This document shows, piece after piece, positions 16,116-23,735 of a DNA stretch of 40,035 bases. This DNA is from a virus. The stretch's first letter is position 1; every line of letters begins with the position of its first letter. Position numbers and translations under genes: made by a program. The stretch lies in the IMG/VR virus record IMGVR_UViG_3300006947_002595, positions 1 through 40,035 of that record; one strand, 5' to 3'. Below the pieces are notes generated by a model. The model made no database searches and was not told the origin of the DNA. It saw only the letters and a program-made list of their open reading frames with translations.

Positions 16116-16523
16116 ATGGCATATATTACATCAGAAGACGTAAAAGCAGTAAGAAACGCATTAAAAGCTGAATTTGGTAACAAGTTCAAATTTGGTGTTA
16201 CTAAGCAACATCATTCAAGCGTAAACATTGTTGTTAAAGCAGGCCCTGCACCACTTGATACTTATGAGATGAAGAATCAAAGAGGTGATATGATGGCTAG
16301 CAATGGTAACTTTCAAGTAAATCATTATCATACACATATGTATGGTGAATTCCAAGGTTTCTTTGATAGGCTTTCAGAAATTGCACATACTGCACCAGGT
16401 TTAGCAGGTGGCAGAAAATGGTATGATGATAGTGATGCAATGACAGATTATTTCAGTACTGCATACTACGTTAACATCGAAGTTGGAAAATACGACAAGC
16501 CTTACATTAACACAAGTAAATAA
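16116..16523 (+). CDS. Hypothetical protein, 135 aa, possibly LPD29-like domain
   Basis: A protein built as one alpha/beta domain: an N-terminal helix (SEDVKAVRNALKAEFGNKFKF), a strand with SSVNIVVKAGP, then a His-rich stretch NHYHTHMYGEFQGF, and a C-terminal strand YYVNIEVGKYDK. The helix-strand start (RxxLKxxF...KFxV...SSVxI) resembles the large polyvalent protein associated domain 29 seen in mobile elements; this is a tentative match. The ATG with GGAG nine bases upstream is preferred to the TTG at 16107. First gene after a strong dyad promoter, so probably an early or middle gene. Confidence 0.72.
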   Translation: MAYITSEDVKAVRNALKAEFGNKFKFGVTKQHHSSVNIVVKAGPAPLDTYEMKNQRGDMMASNGNFQVNHYHTHMYGEFQGFFDRLSEIAHTAPGLAGGRKWYDDSDAMTDYFSTAYYVNIEVGKYDKPYINTSK

Positions 16524-16534
16524 AGGAGATAAAA

Positions 16535-16750
16535 ATGGGAATGAGTAATTATATTTTAGATAACGAAGACAAATTTTGGAACCTAGCAGACGAAACTATT
16601 ATCGACTGTGAAGTGTTTGAACAATTTGTTAGTGCAATGAAGCCACAGCAAGATTTACTTCAAGGTTCACCTAGTATGCCAGAAAATGAAGTAGACTTTG
16701 AAAACATGCTAAGTGAAGCATGGTCACAAAAGCAACGTAAATTCGCCTAA
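16535..16750 (+). CDS. Small acidic protein, 71 aa
   Basis: A 71-residue acidic, helical protein (NYILDNEDKFWNLADETIIDCEVFEQFVSAM) preceded by AAAGGAGAT. Not recognised. It is second in the operon from the promoter at 16050. Small acidic early phage proteins often bind and inhibit host enzymes, but nothing here shows which. Confidence 0.72.
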   Translation: MGMSNYILDNEDKFWNLADETIIDCEVFEQFVSAMKPQQDLLQGSPSMPENEVDFENMLSEAWSQKQRKFA

Positions 16751-16751
16751 T

Positions 16752-17111
16752 ATGATAGAACATAAAAAAGACAACCCACACAAGGAAATAGGTAAACAAA
16801 AGTTTAGAGTTAAAACCTATTACACTGCATGGGTTGAATATGACGTAATTGCTGATAACAAAGACGAAGCTATGGATAAAGTAATAGAGCATGGTGGAAT
16901 TGAAAAAATTAATTGGCAAGACGGTTGTTTGGGAGATGCAGAAGTTTATGCATGTGATCACAATTTTGTAGAACATGATGATACTGTTAAAGTAGCAGAA
17001 TGTGTTCCATACGAAGATAGCGATATTGACACAGGCGAAGATGTGCTAGACTATGATGATCCAGACTGGACTACTGATGAATTTAGATGGAAAATAGAGG
17101 TTGACAAGTAA
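16752..17111 (+). CDS. Acidic hypothetical protein, 119 aa
   Basis: A 119-residue protein starting one base after the previous stop; an in-frame ATG at 16713 lies inside that gene. It has a strand-helix unit (FRVKTYYTAWVEYDVIADNKDEAMDKVIE) like small DUF-type domains, then a very acidic C-terminal third. The last codons (GTT GAC AAG TAA) are also the -35 region of the next promoter, so the gene end and a regulatory element share sequence. Confidence 0.7.
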   Translation: MIEHKKDNPHKEIGKQKFRVKTYYTAWVEYDVIADNKDEAMDKVIEHGGIEKINWQDGCLGDAEVYACDHNFVEHDDTVKVAECVPYEDSDIDTGEDVLDYDDPDWTTDEFRWKIEVDK

Positions 17112-17129
17112 GACGTCTTACTGTATACT
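17101..17129 (+). promoter_or_regulatory. Sigma70-type promoter with perfect palindromic spacer (copy 2)
   Basis: TTGACA, spacer AGTAAGACGTCTTACTG, TATACT. AGTAAGACGTCTTACT is a perfect 16-base palindrome. Compared with copy 3, both arms change together (T/A here, C/G there), which keeps the symmetry. The -35 box overlaps the stop of the upstream gene. Confidence 0.85.
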
Positions 17130-17154
17130 GTAAGTATATTAATTAAAAAGGAAT

Positions 17155-17739
17155 ATGAATATGTTTAAATTTTTATGGAAATTAATTAAATGGTCATTTG
17201 TTATAATTGTAGTTTTAATTGTTATTGCTTTTTTAATTCCAACTGATCCCGAAGCTGAAGCAAAACGTACACAAGCCCGTATTGAAAATTGCCAGACATT
17301 GATTTGGGGCGTTGGTAGTTGTGACGAAGATGGATATGAAACACAAGAATCTAAGGATCAGACAGCACTTATTGAGAGTGAGAAAAAAGCAAAAGCAGAT
17401 GCAATAGCGACAAAAGCAAAAGCAAAAGCAGATGCTATAATAGCGGCACAAAAAGCAGAATCATCTCGTATAGACAACAAATTAACAGATGGTAGACTTA
17501 TGTGTAAAAATTCCGTAAGAAAACTAGCCAAGTACCCAACTAAAGTAGACTACGATGGCTGGACATCAGGAGACATGGTTGAAAACTTTAATAAAGGTAG
17601 CCAGTATCCAGACCGTTTTTGGATTAACTTTGAAGGTGAATGGATGAATGGCTTTGGAAATATGGTACCGTTTACTGCTCATTGCAAACTTGATATGAAT
17701 TCAACTGCTGGTAAAATAGTTGATATGTGGATTAAATAA
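17155..17739 (+). CDS. Single-pass membrane protein with Lys/Ala coiled coil
   Basis: A 194-residue protein. Residues 11-29 (IKWSFVIIVVLIVIAFLIP) form one membrane segment near the N-terminus. A low-complexity Lys/Ala-rich helix with KAKADAI repeats follows at about 80-105, then a C-terminal globular domain with two Cys residues and aromatic motifs (FWINFEGEWMNGFG). The topology may place this domain in the periplasm, like inner-membrane proteins that exclude superinfection, but that is inference. It has its own dyad promoter. ATGs at 17155 and 17161 are both possible. Confidence 0.75.
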   Translation: MNMFKFLWKLIKWSFVIIVVLIVIAFLIPTDPEAEAKRTQARIENCQTLIWGVGSCDEDGYETQESKDQTALIESEKKAKADAIATKAKAKADAIIAAQKAESSRIDNKLTDGRLMCKNSVRKLAKYPTKVDYDGWTSGDMVENFNKGSQYPDRFWINFEGEWMNGFGNMVPFTAHCKLDMNSTAGKIVDMWIK

Positions 17740-17742
17740 AGG

Positions 17743-17771
17743 TTGACAAGCAAGACATCTTGCTGTATAAT
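17743..17771 (+). promoter_or_regulatory. Sigma70-type promoter with palindromic spacer (copy 3)
   Basis: TTGACA, spacer AGCAAGACATCTTGCTG, TATAAT. The arms AGCAAGA and TCTTGCT are perfect 7-base complements around CA. It drives the two small genes at 17817 and 18157. Confidence 0.88.
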
Positions 17772-17816
17772 ACATAGTATAAGTTAATTAAATAACAACA
17801 ACAAGGAGAAACATAT

Positions 17817-18155
17817 ATGTACGAAGTAGCAGAAATTAAGGCAATTGTGGAAAAAGCAAAAGCGGCAGCTCACACTGCATCACTAAAATACTTAAATGAA
17901 AACCTAAAGGGTGAAGATAATTATCCTTGTGGATTTGCTTGGGTTACTATTAACGGTATTAAAGGTAATACTAAGTTTGGAATGAACATGAAAAAAGCCG
18001 GTCTTGAGCAAGATTATACTAAGGCTTGGAAAATTTGGAACCCTGGTACAGTTAACGTGCAAAACGTTGATGTTAAAGAAGCTGGTGCAGACGCGGCAGC
18101 TAAGGTGTTTGAATCATTTGGATTTAAAGCATACTCAAACAGTAGGTTAGATTAA
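17817..18155 (+). CDS. Conserved-looking small protein, 112 aa
   Basis: A 112-residue protein with an N-terminal helix (EIKAIVEKAKAAAHTASLKYLNE), a central strand pair (CGFAWVTINGIKGNTKFG) and a C-terminal helix (AGADAAAKVFESFGFKAY). The compact fold and strong ribosome site (AAGGAG) suggest an abundant small protein. I do not recognise a characterised family. The middle block (N-x-K-x-G-x-x-M-K-K-A-G) could bind nucleic acid or a nucleotide, but no known motif supports this. Confidence 0.75.
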   Translation: MYEVAEIKAIVEKAKAAAHTASLKYLNENLKGEDNYPCGFAWVTINGIKGNTKFGMNMKKAGLEQDYTKAWKIWNPGTVNVQNVDVKEAGADAAAKVFESFGFKAYSNSRLD

Positions 18156-18156
18156 T

Positions 18157-18303
18157 ATGGATGATGCAACAATCGCATTGTACGAACGCAGAATAGATAG
18201 TTGCGTTCGTGCTTCAAAGGCCGCAGAAAAGGGAACGTGGGCACACACCTTTTGGATGCAAACTGCTTCAGCTATTTTGAGAAAACTTCGTAGAAACTCT
18301 TAA
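18157..18303 (+). CDS. Small basic protein, 48 aa
   Basis: A 48-codon frame starting one base after the previous stop and ending eight bases before the next promoter. The product is basic and helical (MDDATIALYERRIDSCVRASKAAEKG..., ILRKLRRNS). No homologue recognised. Position and lack of competing frames support it. Confidence 0.6.
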   Translation: MDDATIALYERRIDSCVRASKAAEKGTWAHTFWMQTASAILRKLRRNS

Positions 18304-18311
18304 AATAAAGG

Positions 18312-18340
18312 TTGACAAGCAAGACATCTTGCCGTATAAT
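18312..18340 (+). promoter_or_regulatory. Sigma70-type promoter with palindromic spacer (copy 4)
   Basis: TTGACA, spacer AGCAAGACATCTTGCCG, TATAAT. GCAAGA and TCTTGC form 6-base complementary arms. It drives the DNA ligase gene. Confidence 0.88.
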
Positions 18341-18386
18341 AATAGTATAAAGTAAGAATTTAATAACAAAGCCTGGAGGCATATAT

Positions 18387-19517
18387 ATGTTAGAAAATAT
18401 TGTAAAACTTGATACTCTGTTTAAAAGAGATACAAAAAGTAAAGTTCGCATGTGGGAAGTTGAATATGGACAAGGTCCTAGGCTACTTGCAGGAACACGT
18501 ACTATCAGTGGTTTAGTTGATGGTGCCAAAGTTACAAGCGAATGGAATATGAGTGCTCCCAAGAACGTTGGTAGAGCAAACGAAACAACCGCATTAAGCC
18601 AAGCACAAGCCGAAGCCCAATCTTTATGGGATAAACGTATTGAGAAAGAGTACTTTACAAATGTTGACAGCATTGACTCTTATGAACAATTTAAGCCAAT
18701 GCTTGCACATGATTATACAAAGCGTCCACAAGACAAAGGTTGGAGTCAGCCTAAGTTAGATGGTATTCGTTGTGTAGTTAATAGTAATGGAATGTGGACA
18801 CGTAGTGGTAAAGCTATTACAAGTTGCCCACACATTTGGGAATCTTTAAAAGGTTACATGGCAGAGCATCCAGGTCATATATTAGATGGTGAACTTTATA
18901 ACCATGAACTTAAAGCAGATTTTAATAAAATTATCTCACTTGTTCGTAAAACAAAAAGCACAGAAAAGGATATGGCTGAAGCTGAAACACTAGTGCAGTA
19001 TCATGTTTATGATATGTTTAATACAACAGCACCAGATATGAATTTTGTTAATCGTGTTAAGCAAGCATATTGGGCTAAAAACGATTATGTTCATATTGTA
19101 AAAACTGACTTTGCAAACAGCCAAGAAGAGCTTGATATATTGTACAGTGAATACACAGAGCAAGGTTACGAAGGCCAAATGGTACGTAACGACACAGCAT
19201 ATGAAAGCAAACGTAGTAAGAACTTACTGAAACGTAAAGAGTTCATTACTGAAGAATTCAAAGTTCTACAAGTACTTGAAGGCCAAGGAAATTGGAGCGG
19301 ATATGCTAAACGTTTTATACTTGAACTAGCAGACGGTAGACAGTTTGGTAGTGGAGTACGTGGACAGCAAGCACAGTTGGCAGAACTGTGGGCGGCTGGC
19401 AAAACAGCTAAAGGCATGCCCAATTGGGCCACTTGTAGATACTTTGAACTAACACCAGATGGAGTTCCACGTTTTCCAGTTATTGTGGACTACGGATACG
19501 GTGTACGTACTGATTAA
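18387..19517 (+). CDS. ATP-dependent DNA ligase
   Basis: A 376-residue ligase. After an N-terminal 90-residue module (VRMWEVEYGQGPRLLAGTR onward, resembling a WGR-type nucleic-acid binding domain) the nucleotidyltransferase core begins. Motif I is QPKLDGIR with the adenylated lysine at K123, motif III is HILDGELYNH, motif IV EGQMVR, and motif V NLLKRKEF. An OB-like domain closes the protein (LADGRQFGSGVRG). All catalytic elements are intact, so it probably seals nicks during phage replication. It is a different lineage from the gp30-like gene at 33005, whose catalytic lysine is lost. It sits alone between a dyad promoter and a terminator. Confidence 0.95.
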   Translation: MLENIVKLDTLFKRDTKSKVRMWEVEYGQGPRLLAGTRTISGLVDGAKVTSEWNMSAPKNVGRANETTALSQAQAEAQSLWDKRIEKEYFTNVDSIDSYEQFKPMLAHDYTKRPQDKGWSQPKLDGIRCVVNSNGMWTRSGKAITSCPHIWESLKGYMAEHPGHILDGELYNHELKADFNKIISLVRKTKSTEKDMAEAETLVQYHVYDMFNTTAPDMNFVNRVKQAYWAKNDYVHIVKTDFANSQEELDILYSEYTEQGYEGQMVRNDTAYESKRSKNLLKRKEFITEEFKVLQVLEGQGNWSGYAKRFILELADGRQFGSGVRGQQAQLAELWAAGKTAKGMPNWATCRYFELTPDGVPRFPVIVDYGYGVRTD

Positions 19518-19541
19518 CTATAAATTAATTTAAATTAAATT

Positions 19542-19571
19542 AAAAACCCTTGTATTTTAAGGGTTTTTTCT
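19542..19571 (+). terminator. Rho-independent terminator after DNA ligase
   Basis: AAAAACCCTTG and AAGGGTTTTTT arms around TATTT, followed by C and a T-run. It isolates the ligase unit from the next promoter 13 bases on. Confidence 0.82.
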
Positions 19572-19583
19572 TTACGATTCCGG

Positions 19584-19612
19584 TTGACAAGTAAGACGTC
19601 TTGCCGTATAAT
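19584..19612 (+). promoter_or_regulatory. Sigma70-type promoter with palindromic spacer (copy 5)
   Basis: TTGACA, spacer AGTAAGACGTCTTGCCG, TATAAT. The core AAGACGTCTT is a perfect 10-base palindrome. It drives the two genes from 19648. Confidence 0.88.
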
Positions 19613-19647
19613 TAGTATATAAGTTAAACAAAACAAAGGATATAAAA

Positions 19648-19980
19648 ATGCAAAATGAAATAAACACATTGTTAGCAAGTATCAAGCAAGATTATATTAG
19701 ATGGACTACCCAAGATGGTAAGAAAGAGCTTACAGGCTATAACAAAGACCAAGTAGACAATTGGGATTCGTTGATGGAAGTTAAAGAAGGTAAAAAGTAT
19801 ATTAAGATTATCAGAGACAGGGGTGTTTGGGGTTTTGTTGTTAAAGAAGACGGTCCTAAATTTAAAAAAGGTGATATACTAAAAGCCGCAGGTTATAATG
19901 CACCAGCTACTAACGCCGCAAGGGGTAACATTTTTGAAGAATTTAGTGTTGCTTGGACCGGTCCACATTACTTAAAATAA
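19648..19980 (+). CDS. Hypothetical protein, 110 aa
   Basis: A 110-residue mixed alpha/beta protein (EINTLLASIKQDYIRWTT, KYIKIIRDRGVWGFVVKED, FKKGDILKAAGYNAPATNAARGNIF). The KKGDILKAAGYNAPA stretch is like part of small phage proteins of unknown role. It is first after a dyad promoter and lies 11 bases upstream of a peptidyl-tRNA hydrolase gene. No function assigned. Confidence 0.73.
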   Translation: MQNEINTLLASIKQDYIRWTTQDGKKELTGYNKDQVDNWDSLMEVKEGKKYIKIIRDRGVWGFVVKEDGPKFKKGDILKAAGYNAPATNAARGNIFEEFSVAWTGPHYLK

Positions 19981-19991
19981 GGGAATATAAA

Positions 19992-20396
19992 TTGACACCA
20001 GTACTTTACATACTAATGAGAAATGACCTTGCTTCGCTTAATGCGGGCAAGGCGATGGCACAGGCTAGCCATGCTAGTAATGCATTTCTCTTCAACTTAG
20101 TAAATGATCCATCAAAAGCTGACTATAAGGATTTAGTTGAAGAATGGATATCCACTACAACACAAGGCTTTGGCACTGTTTTTGTTCTAGCAGTTAATGA
20201 AGAACAATTAAATAAGGCTATTGATCTTGCAGATGCAGATGGATTTGCAACTAACATAATTACTGATCCAACTTACCCAATCAAAGACGGTGACGTTACG
20301 CACCATTTACCACTAGACACTTGTGGATATATATTTGGTGATCATGAAGATCCAATGTTGAGATTGATAACACAGGATTTAGAATTATATCCATAA
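19992..20396 (+). CDS. Pth2-type peptidyl-tRNA hydrolase
   Basis: About 134 residues. The N-terminal block LYILMRNDLASLNAGKAMAQ, then ASHAS, reproduces the Pth2 signature (R-x-D-L, G-K, A-Q, H-A), and the VNEEQLNKAIDLADADGFATNIITD segment matches the second family block. Pth2 frees tRNAs from peptidyl-tRNAs dropped by stalled ribosomes; it is usual in archaea and eukaryotes, while most bacteria rely on an unrelated Pth. In this phage it complements tmRNA-based rescue. I choose the TTG at 19992, behind AAGGGA, instead of the ATG at 19953 inside the previous gene. It ends just before another promoter. Confidence 0.85.
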   Translation: MTPVLYILMRNDLASLNAGKAMAQASHASNAFLFNLVNDPSKADYKDLVEEWISTTTQGFGTVFVLAVNEEQLNKAIDLADADGFATNIITDPTYPIKDGDVTHHLPLDTCGYIFGDHEDPMLRLITQDLELYP

Positions 20397-20402
20397 TAGG
20401 AC

Positions 20403-20431
20403 TTGACAACCAAAGCGTCTTACCCTATACT
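20403..20431 (+). promoter_or_regulatory. Sigma70-type promoter, degenerate dyad
   Basis: TTGACA, spacer ACCAAAGCGTCTTACCC, TATACT. Only the right half of the dyad (GTCTTAC) is kept. It drives the HD hydrolase gene. Confidence 0.75.
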
Positions 20432-20463
20432 GTATATATAACTTAATTAAAAAGGAAAACGAT

Positions 20464-20973
20464 ATGACACTCATTCAAAAAGCAGATCTTTTCGCAAGTG
20501 TAGCACATGCCGCAATTGGACAGAAACGCAAGTACAGCAATGATGACTATATCGTTCATCCTCGTAGAGTAGCAAAAACTGTTGAAACTGTTGGCGGCTC
20601 AGATGAGATGATTGCCGCGGCTTTGCTACATGATGTTATTGAAGATACAGCAATTACAGGTCCAATGATAATGTCAGCATTTGGAGCGACTGTATTTAAA
20701 CTTGTATTGGAGTTAACTGACACTAGTAAGCCAGAAGATGGAAATCGTGCAGTACGCAAAGGAATTGACGCCACACGCTTAGGGTTTGCAAGCAAAGATG
20801 CACAGATAATTAAACTTGCAGACTTAATTGATAACAGTAATGATATTGAAGCAAATGATCCAAGTTTCTCAAAAGTGTTTCTTAAAGAAAAAGCACACTT
20901 ACTTGATGTAATGGATAAGGTTCATGATCATGAGTTATATGTAACCGCACGTAAAAACTTAGGAGGTAAATAG
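20464..20973 (+). CDS. HD-domain protein, MESH1/SpoT-like alarmone hydrolase
   Basis: A 169-residue single-domain HD phosphohydrolase of the RelA/SpoT hydrolase group: an AHAAIGQKRKYSNDDYIVHPRRV start, the HD-E-D block ALLHDVIEDT (H56, D57, E60, D61), then KLADLIDNSNDI. There is no synthetase, TGS or ACT domain, so it has the size of a small alarmone hydrolase (SAH/MESH1). Such enzymes remove the 3' pyrophosphate of (p)ppGpp and may act on NADPH or related nucleotides. The likely effect is to relieve the stringent response in a starved marine host (inference). It is the first gene of an operon that leads into clpP. Confidence 0.88.
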   Translation: MTLIQKADLFASVAHAAIGQKRKYSNDDYIVHPRRVAKTVETVGGSDEMIAAALLHDVIEDTAITGPMIMSAFGATVFKLVLELTDTSKPEDGNRAVRKGIDATRLGFASKDAQIIKLADLIDNSNDIEANDPSFSKVFLKEKAHLLDVMDKVHDHELYVTARKNLGGK

Positions 20974-20977
20974 TTAT

Positions 20978-21178
20978 ATGGAATTAGATTTTATCATAGT
21001 AATGGGTGTGTTCACAATGTGTTGTGCATACTTTAACTGGAAAAGTGGATACCGTAATGGTGTAGCCGAAGGCATGGAACTAACATTAAAGATGTTAGAA
21101 GACGGCGGATACATTAAGATCGTAAATGATGAGATTACAGCAATTGCGAAAGTCTCTGAAATACGAAATGACGCATAA
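20978..21178 (+). CDS. Small membrane protein, 66 aa
   Basis: Residues 4-19 (DFIIVMGVFTMCCAYF) form one membrane segment. The remaining part is amphipathic with a GYRNGVAEGMELTLKMLEDGGYIKI stretch. No family recognised. It begins four bases after the HD hydrolase and overlaps the next gene by 11 bases. Confidence 0.7.
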   Translation: MELDFIIVMGVFTMCCAYFNWKSGYRNGVAEGMELTLKMLEDGGYIKIVNDEITAIAKVSEIRNDA

Positions 21179-22001
21179 TTTATTCACATACGAAACACTT
21201 GATGAGTTTCAGCAACAAGGTAAATGGCCTATTGCTGATTCTCTACTACTTTCTACGAAATACAAAGACAGATGGGAAATAGCAGAACGTTTATTTGATG
21301 ATGTTAATGAAGACTTCTTTATTAGACTTAACAAACAAGACGAATACAGTATAACAAAGTCTGTAGACCCAGAAATTCCACACAAGAGTTATTCCTTTCA
21401 TCAATCAGGATCAGTGTTCAGTTACGACAACGACTTTATGGCAGGCCCAACAGACTGGGCATTAGATACACAGCACCCTAAAGAAGTAGTAGAACGTAGT
21501 AAGGTTTACATATACGATTGGACAGCAGATAATGTTAAAGAAAGTTCTCCAGAGTTTGATTACTTTGTAGAGATGCATAAAGATTTTAAACCAGTACTAG
21601 ATCATTATTTAAATGAGTGCTATTCAGACCAACAAGAATTAATAGAAAAAACTCTTTACAAATTAATGATAATACGTTATACTAATCCTAGTGCTACTAA
21701 ACACAACTTAGTAGAACATCGCAAATGGAATACAGAACGATTTGGAGATGGACACTTTGATGAAACATTAGGAGGTTTGCACTTAGGTGAAAATTATTCT
21801 GAATTTACAGCAAGAAATGAAACAACAAACGAATGGGAAATTATTACTGAATTAACTGAAGATAAGAAAATGTGGATGCATGGAGAACATGCACAACAAA
21901 GTGGCTGGATTCCTACAACACATGGAATGTCACATAATCCACAACCAGATCTTAAGGACCGTTACAGTATAATTTTTGATTTACAAGCAAGATACAAATA
22001 G
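21168..22001 (+). CDS. Hypothetical protein, possible 2OG-oxygenase-like
   Basis: A 277-residue protein starting at an ATG inside the previous gene; an ATG at 21126 is 14 codons earlier but gives an unrelated N-terminus in an overlapped region. The region [17 protein letters not shown] (H196-x-D198) followed by later His-rich motifs (MHGEH, THGMSH) could provide an Fe(II) site of the HxD...H type, and it ends in a [12 protein letters not shown] strand as in the other oxygenase-like products. The call is weak. clpP follows after eight bases with a GGAG site. Confidence 0.5.
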   Translation: MTHNLFTYETLDEFQQQGKWPIADSLLLSTKYKDRWEIAERLFDDVNEDFFIRLNKQDEYSITKSVDPEIPHKSYSFHQSGSVFSYDNDFMAGPTDWALDTQHPKEVVERSKVYIYDWTADNVKESSPEFDYFVEMHKDFKPVLDHYLNECYSDQQELIEKTLYKLMIIRYTNPSATKHNLVEHRKWNTERFGDGHFDETLGGLHLGENYSEFTARNETTNEWEIITELTEDKKMWMHGEHAQQSGWIPTTHGMSHNPQPDLKDRYSIIFDLQARYK

Positions 22002-22009
22002 GAGATATT

Positions 22010-22597
22010 ATGATAATACCAACAGTAATTGAATCAACAGGACGCGGCGAACGTGCATACGATATTTACAGTCGTTTGCTTAAAGATCGAATTGTAATGC
22101 TTAATGGCGAAGTTAACGACCATACTGCAAATTTAGTAGTTGCACAGATGTTATTTTTAGAATCACAAAATAGTAGTGAAGATATTAATTTCTATATTAA
22201 TAGCCCAGGTGGTGCAGTTACAGCAGGCCTAGGAATTTACGATACTATGCAGTTTATTAAATCTCCAGTAAGTACAATTGTTATGGGCCAAGCATGTAGC
22301 ATGGGTTCGTTCCTTGCTAACGCAGGCGAGCCAGGTAAGCGTTTAGTATTACCTAACAGTCGTACAATGATTCATCAGCCAAGCGGTGGTGCAGGTGGAC
22401 AAGCAACTGATATGCAGATTCAAGTAAATGAGATTATTAAGATAAAAGAAAGTCTTACACGCATTTATGAGAAGCATAATAGTAAGGGCAAAACATACGA
22501 AGTACTTGCAGAAGCTATGGAGCGTGATAACTTTATGTCCGCACAAGAAGCTGTAGACTTTGGTTTGGCCGATAAAGTTATAGAACGTAAAGTTTAA
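22010..22597 (+). CDS. clpP: ClpP protease subunit
   Basis: A 195-residue serine protease subunit with S97 (GQACSMGS) and H122 ([11 protein letters not shown]) at the E. coli positions and the catalytic Asp in MERDNF (D173). The oligomerisation block [16 protein letters not shown] and the N-terminal axial-loop region are present, and there is no long propeptide. ClpP forms a tetradecameric chamber that degrades proteins fed by ClpX or ClpA. ClpP-like proteases occur in phages as prohead proteases, but here a real ClpX with an IGF loop and ClpS are encoded nearby, which points to regulated proteolysis. No head genes are adjacent. A small kinase-like gene follows. Confidence 0.96.
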   Translation: MIIPTVIESTGRGERAYDIYSRLLKDRIVMLNGEVNDHTANLVVAQMLFLESQNSSEDINFYINSPGGAVTAGLGIYDTMQFIKSPVSTIVMGQACSMGSFLANAGEPGKRLVLPNSRTMIHQPSGGAGGQATDMQIQVNEIIKIKESLTRIYEKHNSKGKTYEVLAEAMERDNFMSAQEAVDFGLADKVIERKV

Positions 22598-22610
22598 GAT
22601 AAATAATAGT

Positions 22611-23303
22611 ATGAAGATACACGACATACTAGAATCAGAACAAATAGACGAAGGTCCAAACGACCCACATATATTCAAGGCAGTATTCCTAGCCGGCGGA
22701 CCCGGCAGTGGAAAGAGCTTTGTTGCAAACGATATGTTGGGAGGTTCGGGACTAAAGACTATTAATAGCGATATGGTCTATGAATACATGGCTCAAAAGA
22801 AACAATTGGATTTAAGAGATCCTGAGCAAGTAGCTAGTCCAGATGGTCAAGAGATACGAAACCATTCAAAAACGTTAGCTGATCGAAGAAAGAACATCTA
22901 TCTAGACGGCCGCCTTGGAATTATTATAGACGGAACAGGAAAAGATGTGCAAAAGGTTGCAGACAGTATTAAGGTAATGAAAGACCTAGGATACGAGTCT
23001 ATGATGATATTTGTTAATACAAGTCTAGAAATAGCACAGGAGCGTAACGACAAAAGGCAACGTAGATTGCCAACAGAGCTCGTTGCGAATATGTGGAGTA
23101 CTGTACAAAATAATATAATGAAATTTCAACAATTATTTGGTGCGAGTGATTTCCATGTTGTTGACAACAGTGGAGGATTAGAAGATCCGTCAAGAAAAGA
23201 GAATTTTGGAAAAGTTTATAAAGAAATCCAAAAGTTTCTTAACAGACCACCAGCGTCAAGGATAGCGAAACAATGGTTAACTGACGTTAGAAGTAAACCA
23301 TAG
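22611..23303 (+). CDS. P-loop kinase-like protein (zeta-toxin / polynucleotide-kinase type)
   Basis: A 230-residue P-loop NTPase with Walker A GGPGSGKS near residues 30-37, a following INSD block (Asp acceptor or metal site), the RLGIIIDGTGKD strand and a basic lid region QERNDKRQRRLP. This order is typical of zeta-toxin and AAA_33-type kinases that phosphorylate small molecules or nucleic acid ends. The substrate is unknown. The N-terminal 20 residues (IHDILESEQIDEG) are an extension often seen in marine phage proteins. A late-promoter-like GATAAATA lies only five bases before the ATG. Confidence 0.8.
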   Translation: MKIHDILESEQIDEGPNDPHIFKAVFLAGGPGSGKSFVANDMLGGSGLKTINSDMVYEYMAQKKQLDLRDPEQVASPDGQEIRNHSKTLADRRKNIYLDGRLGIIIDGTGKDVQKVADSIKVMKDLGYESMMIFVNTSLEIAQERNDKRQRRLPTELVANMWSTVQNNIMKFQQLFGASDFHVVDNSGGLEDPSRKENFGKVYKEIQKFLNRPPASRIAKQWLTDVRSKP

Positions 23304-23325
23304 TTATAAGTTCCCTCGATACTAA

Positions 23326-23333
23326 AATAAATA
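23326..23333 (+). promoter_or_regulatory. Candidate T4-type late promoter box
   Basis: AATAAATA followed by CTAA, in the 77-base gap before the nuclease gene, 47 bases before its ATG. It resembles TATAAATACTA of T4 late promoters. Confidence 0.4.
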
Positions 23334-23380
23334 CTAAGCAGTTCAACATAGAATTGCTTATCAATATGTGAAAGAATTAT

Positions 23381-23734
23381 ATGTATACTTACAGTGCGAA
23401 ATTAATAAGAGTAATTAACGGTGACACATTGGACCTAGATATTGACTTAGGTTTCGATCTGTCTACAAAGCAACGATTAAAACTCCATGGTGTAAATGCA
23501 CCCGATTCTAGATCAATGGATATCGATATCAAACAAAAAGGTATTGATGCTAAACAAAGACTAATTGATCTATTGACTAAAGAGTTTAAAGTAACGACTA
23601 TCCTCAATAAGCGAGGAAAGTATGGAAGGATCTTAGGATTCATTTACGTAATTGATTCTAAGGGTAATGAAGTTAACGTAGGTGAAGTATTGGTCGAAGA
23701 AGGCCATGCGATACACTACAACACAGGAAAATAG
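23381..23734 (+). CDS. SNase-like nuclease, cytoplasmic
   Basis: A 117-residue protein of the thermonuclease fold without a signal peptide: KLIRVINGDTLDLDIDLGF, RLKLHGVNAPDSRS and KYGRILGFIYV. The catalytic Glu that follows the DxP motif in staphylococcal nuclease (DTPE) is Asp here (NAPDS), and the preceding Asp is Asn, so catalysis may be altered. It is probably intracellular, unlike the exported SNase at 8582. It ends one base before the membrane protein gene. Confidence 0.82.
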   Translation: MYTYSAKLIRVINGDTLDLDIDLGFDLSTKQRLKLHGVNAPDSRSMDIDIKQKGIDAKQRLIDLLTKEFKVTTILNKRGKYGRILGFIYVIDSKGNEVNVGEVLVEEGHAIHYNTGK

Positions 23735-23735
23735 T

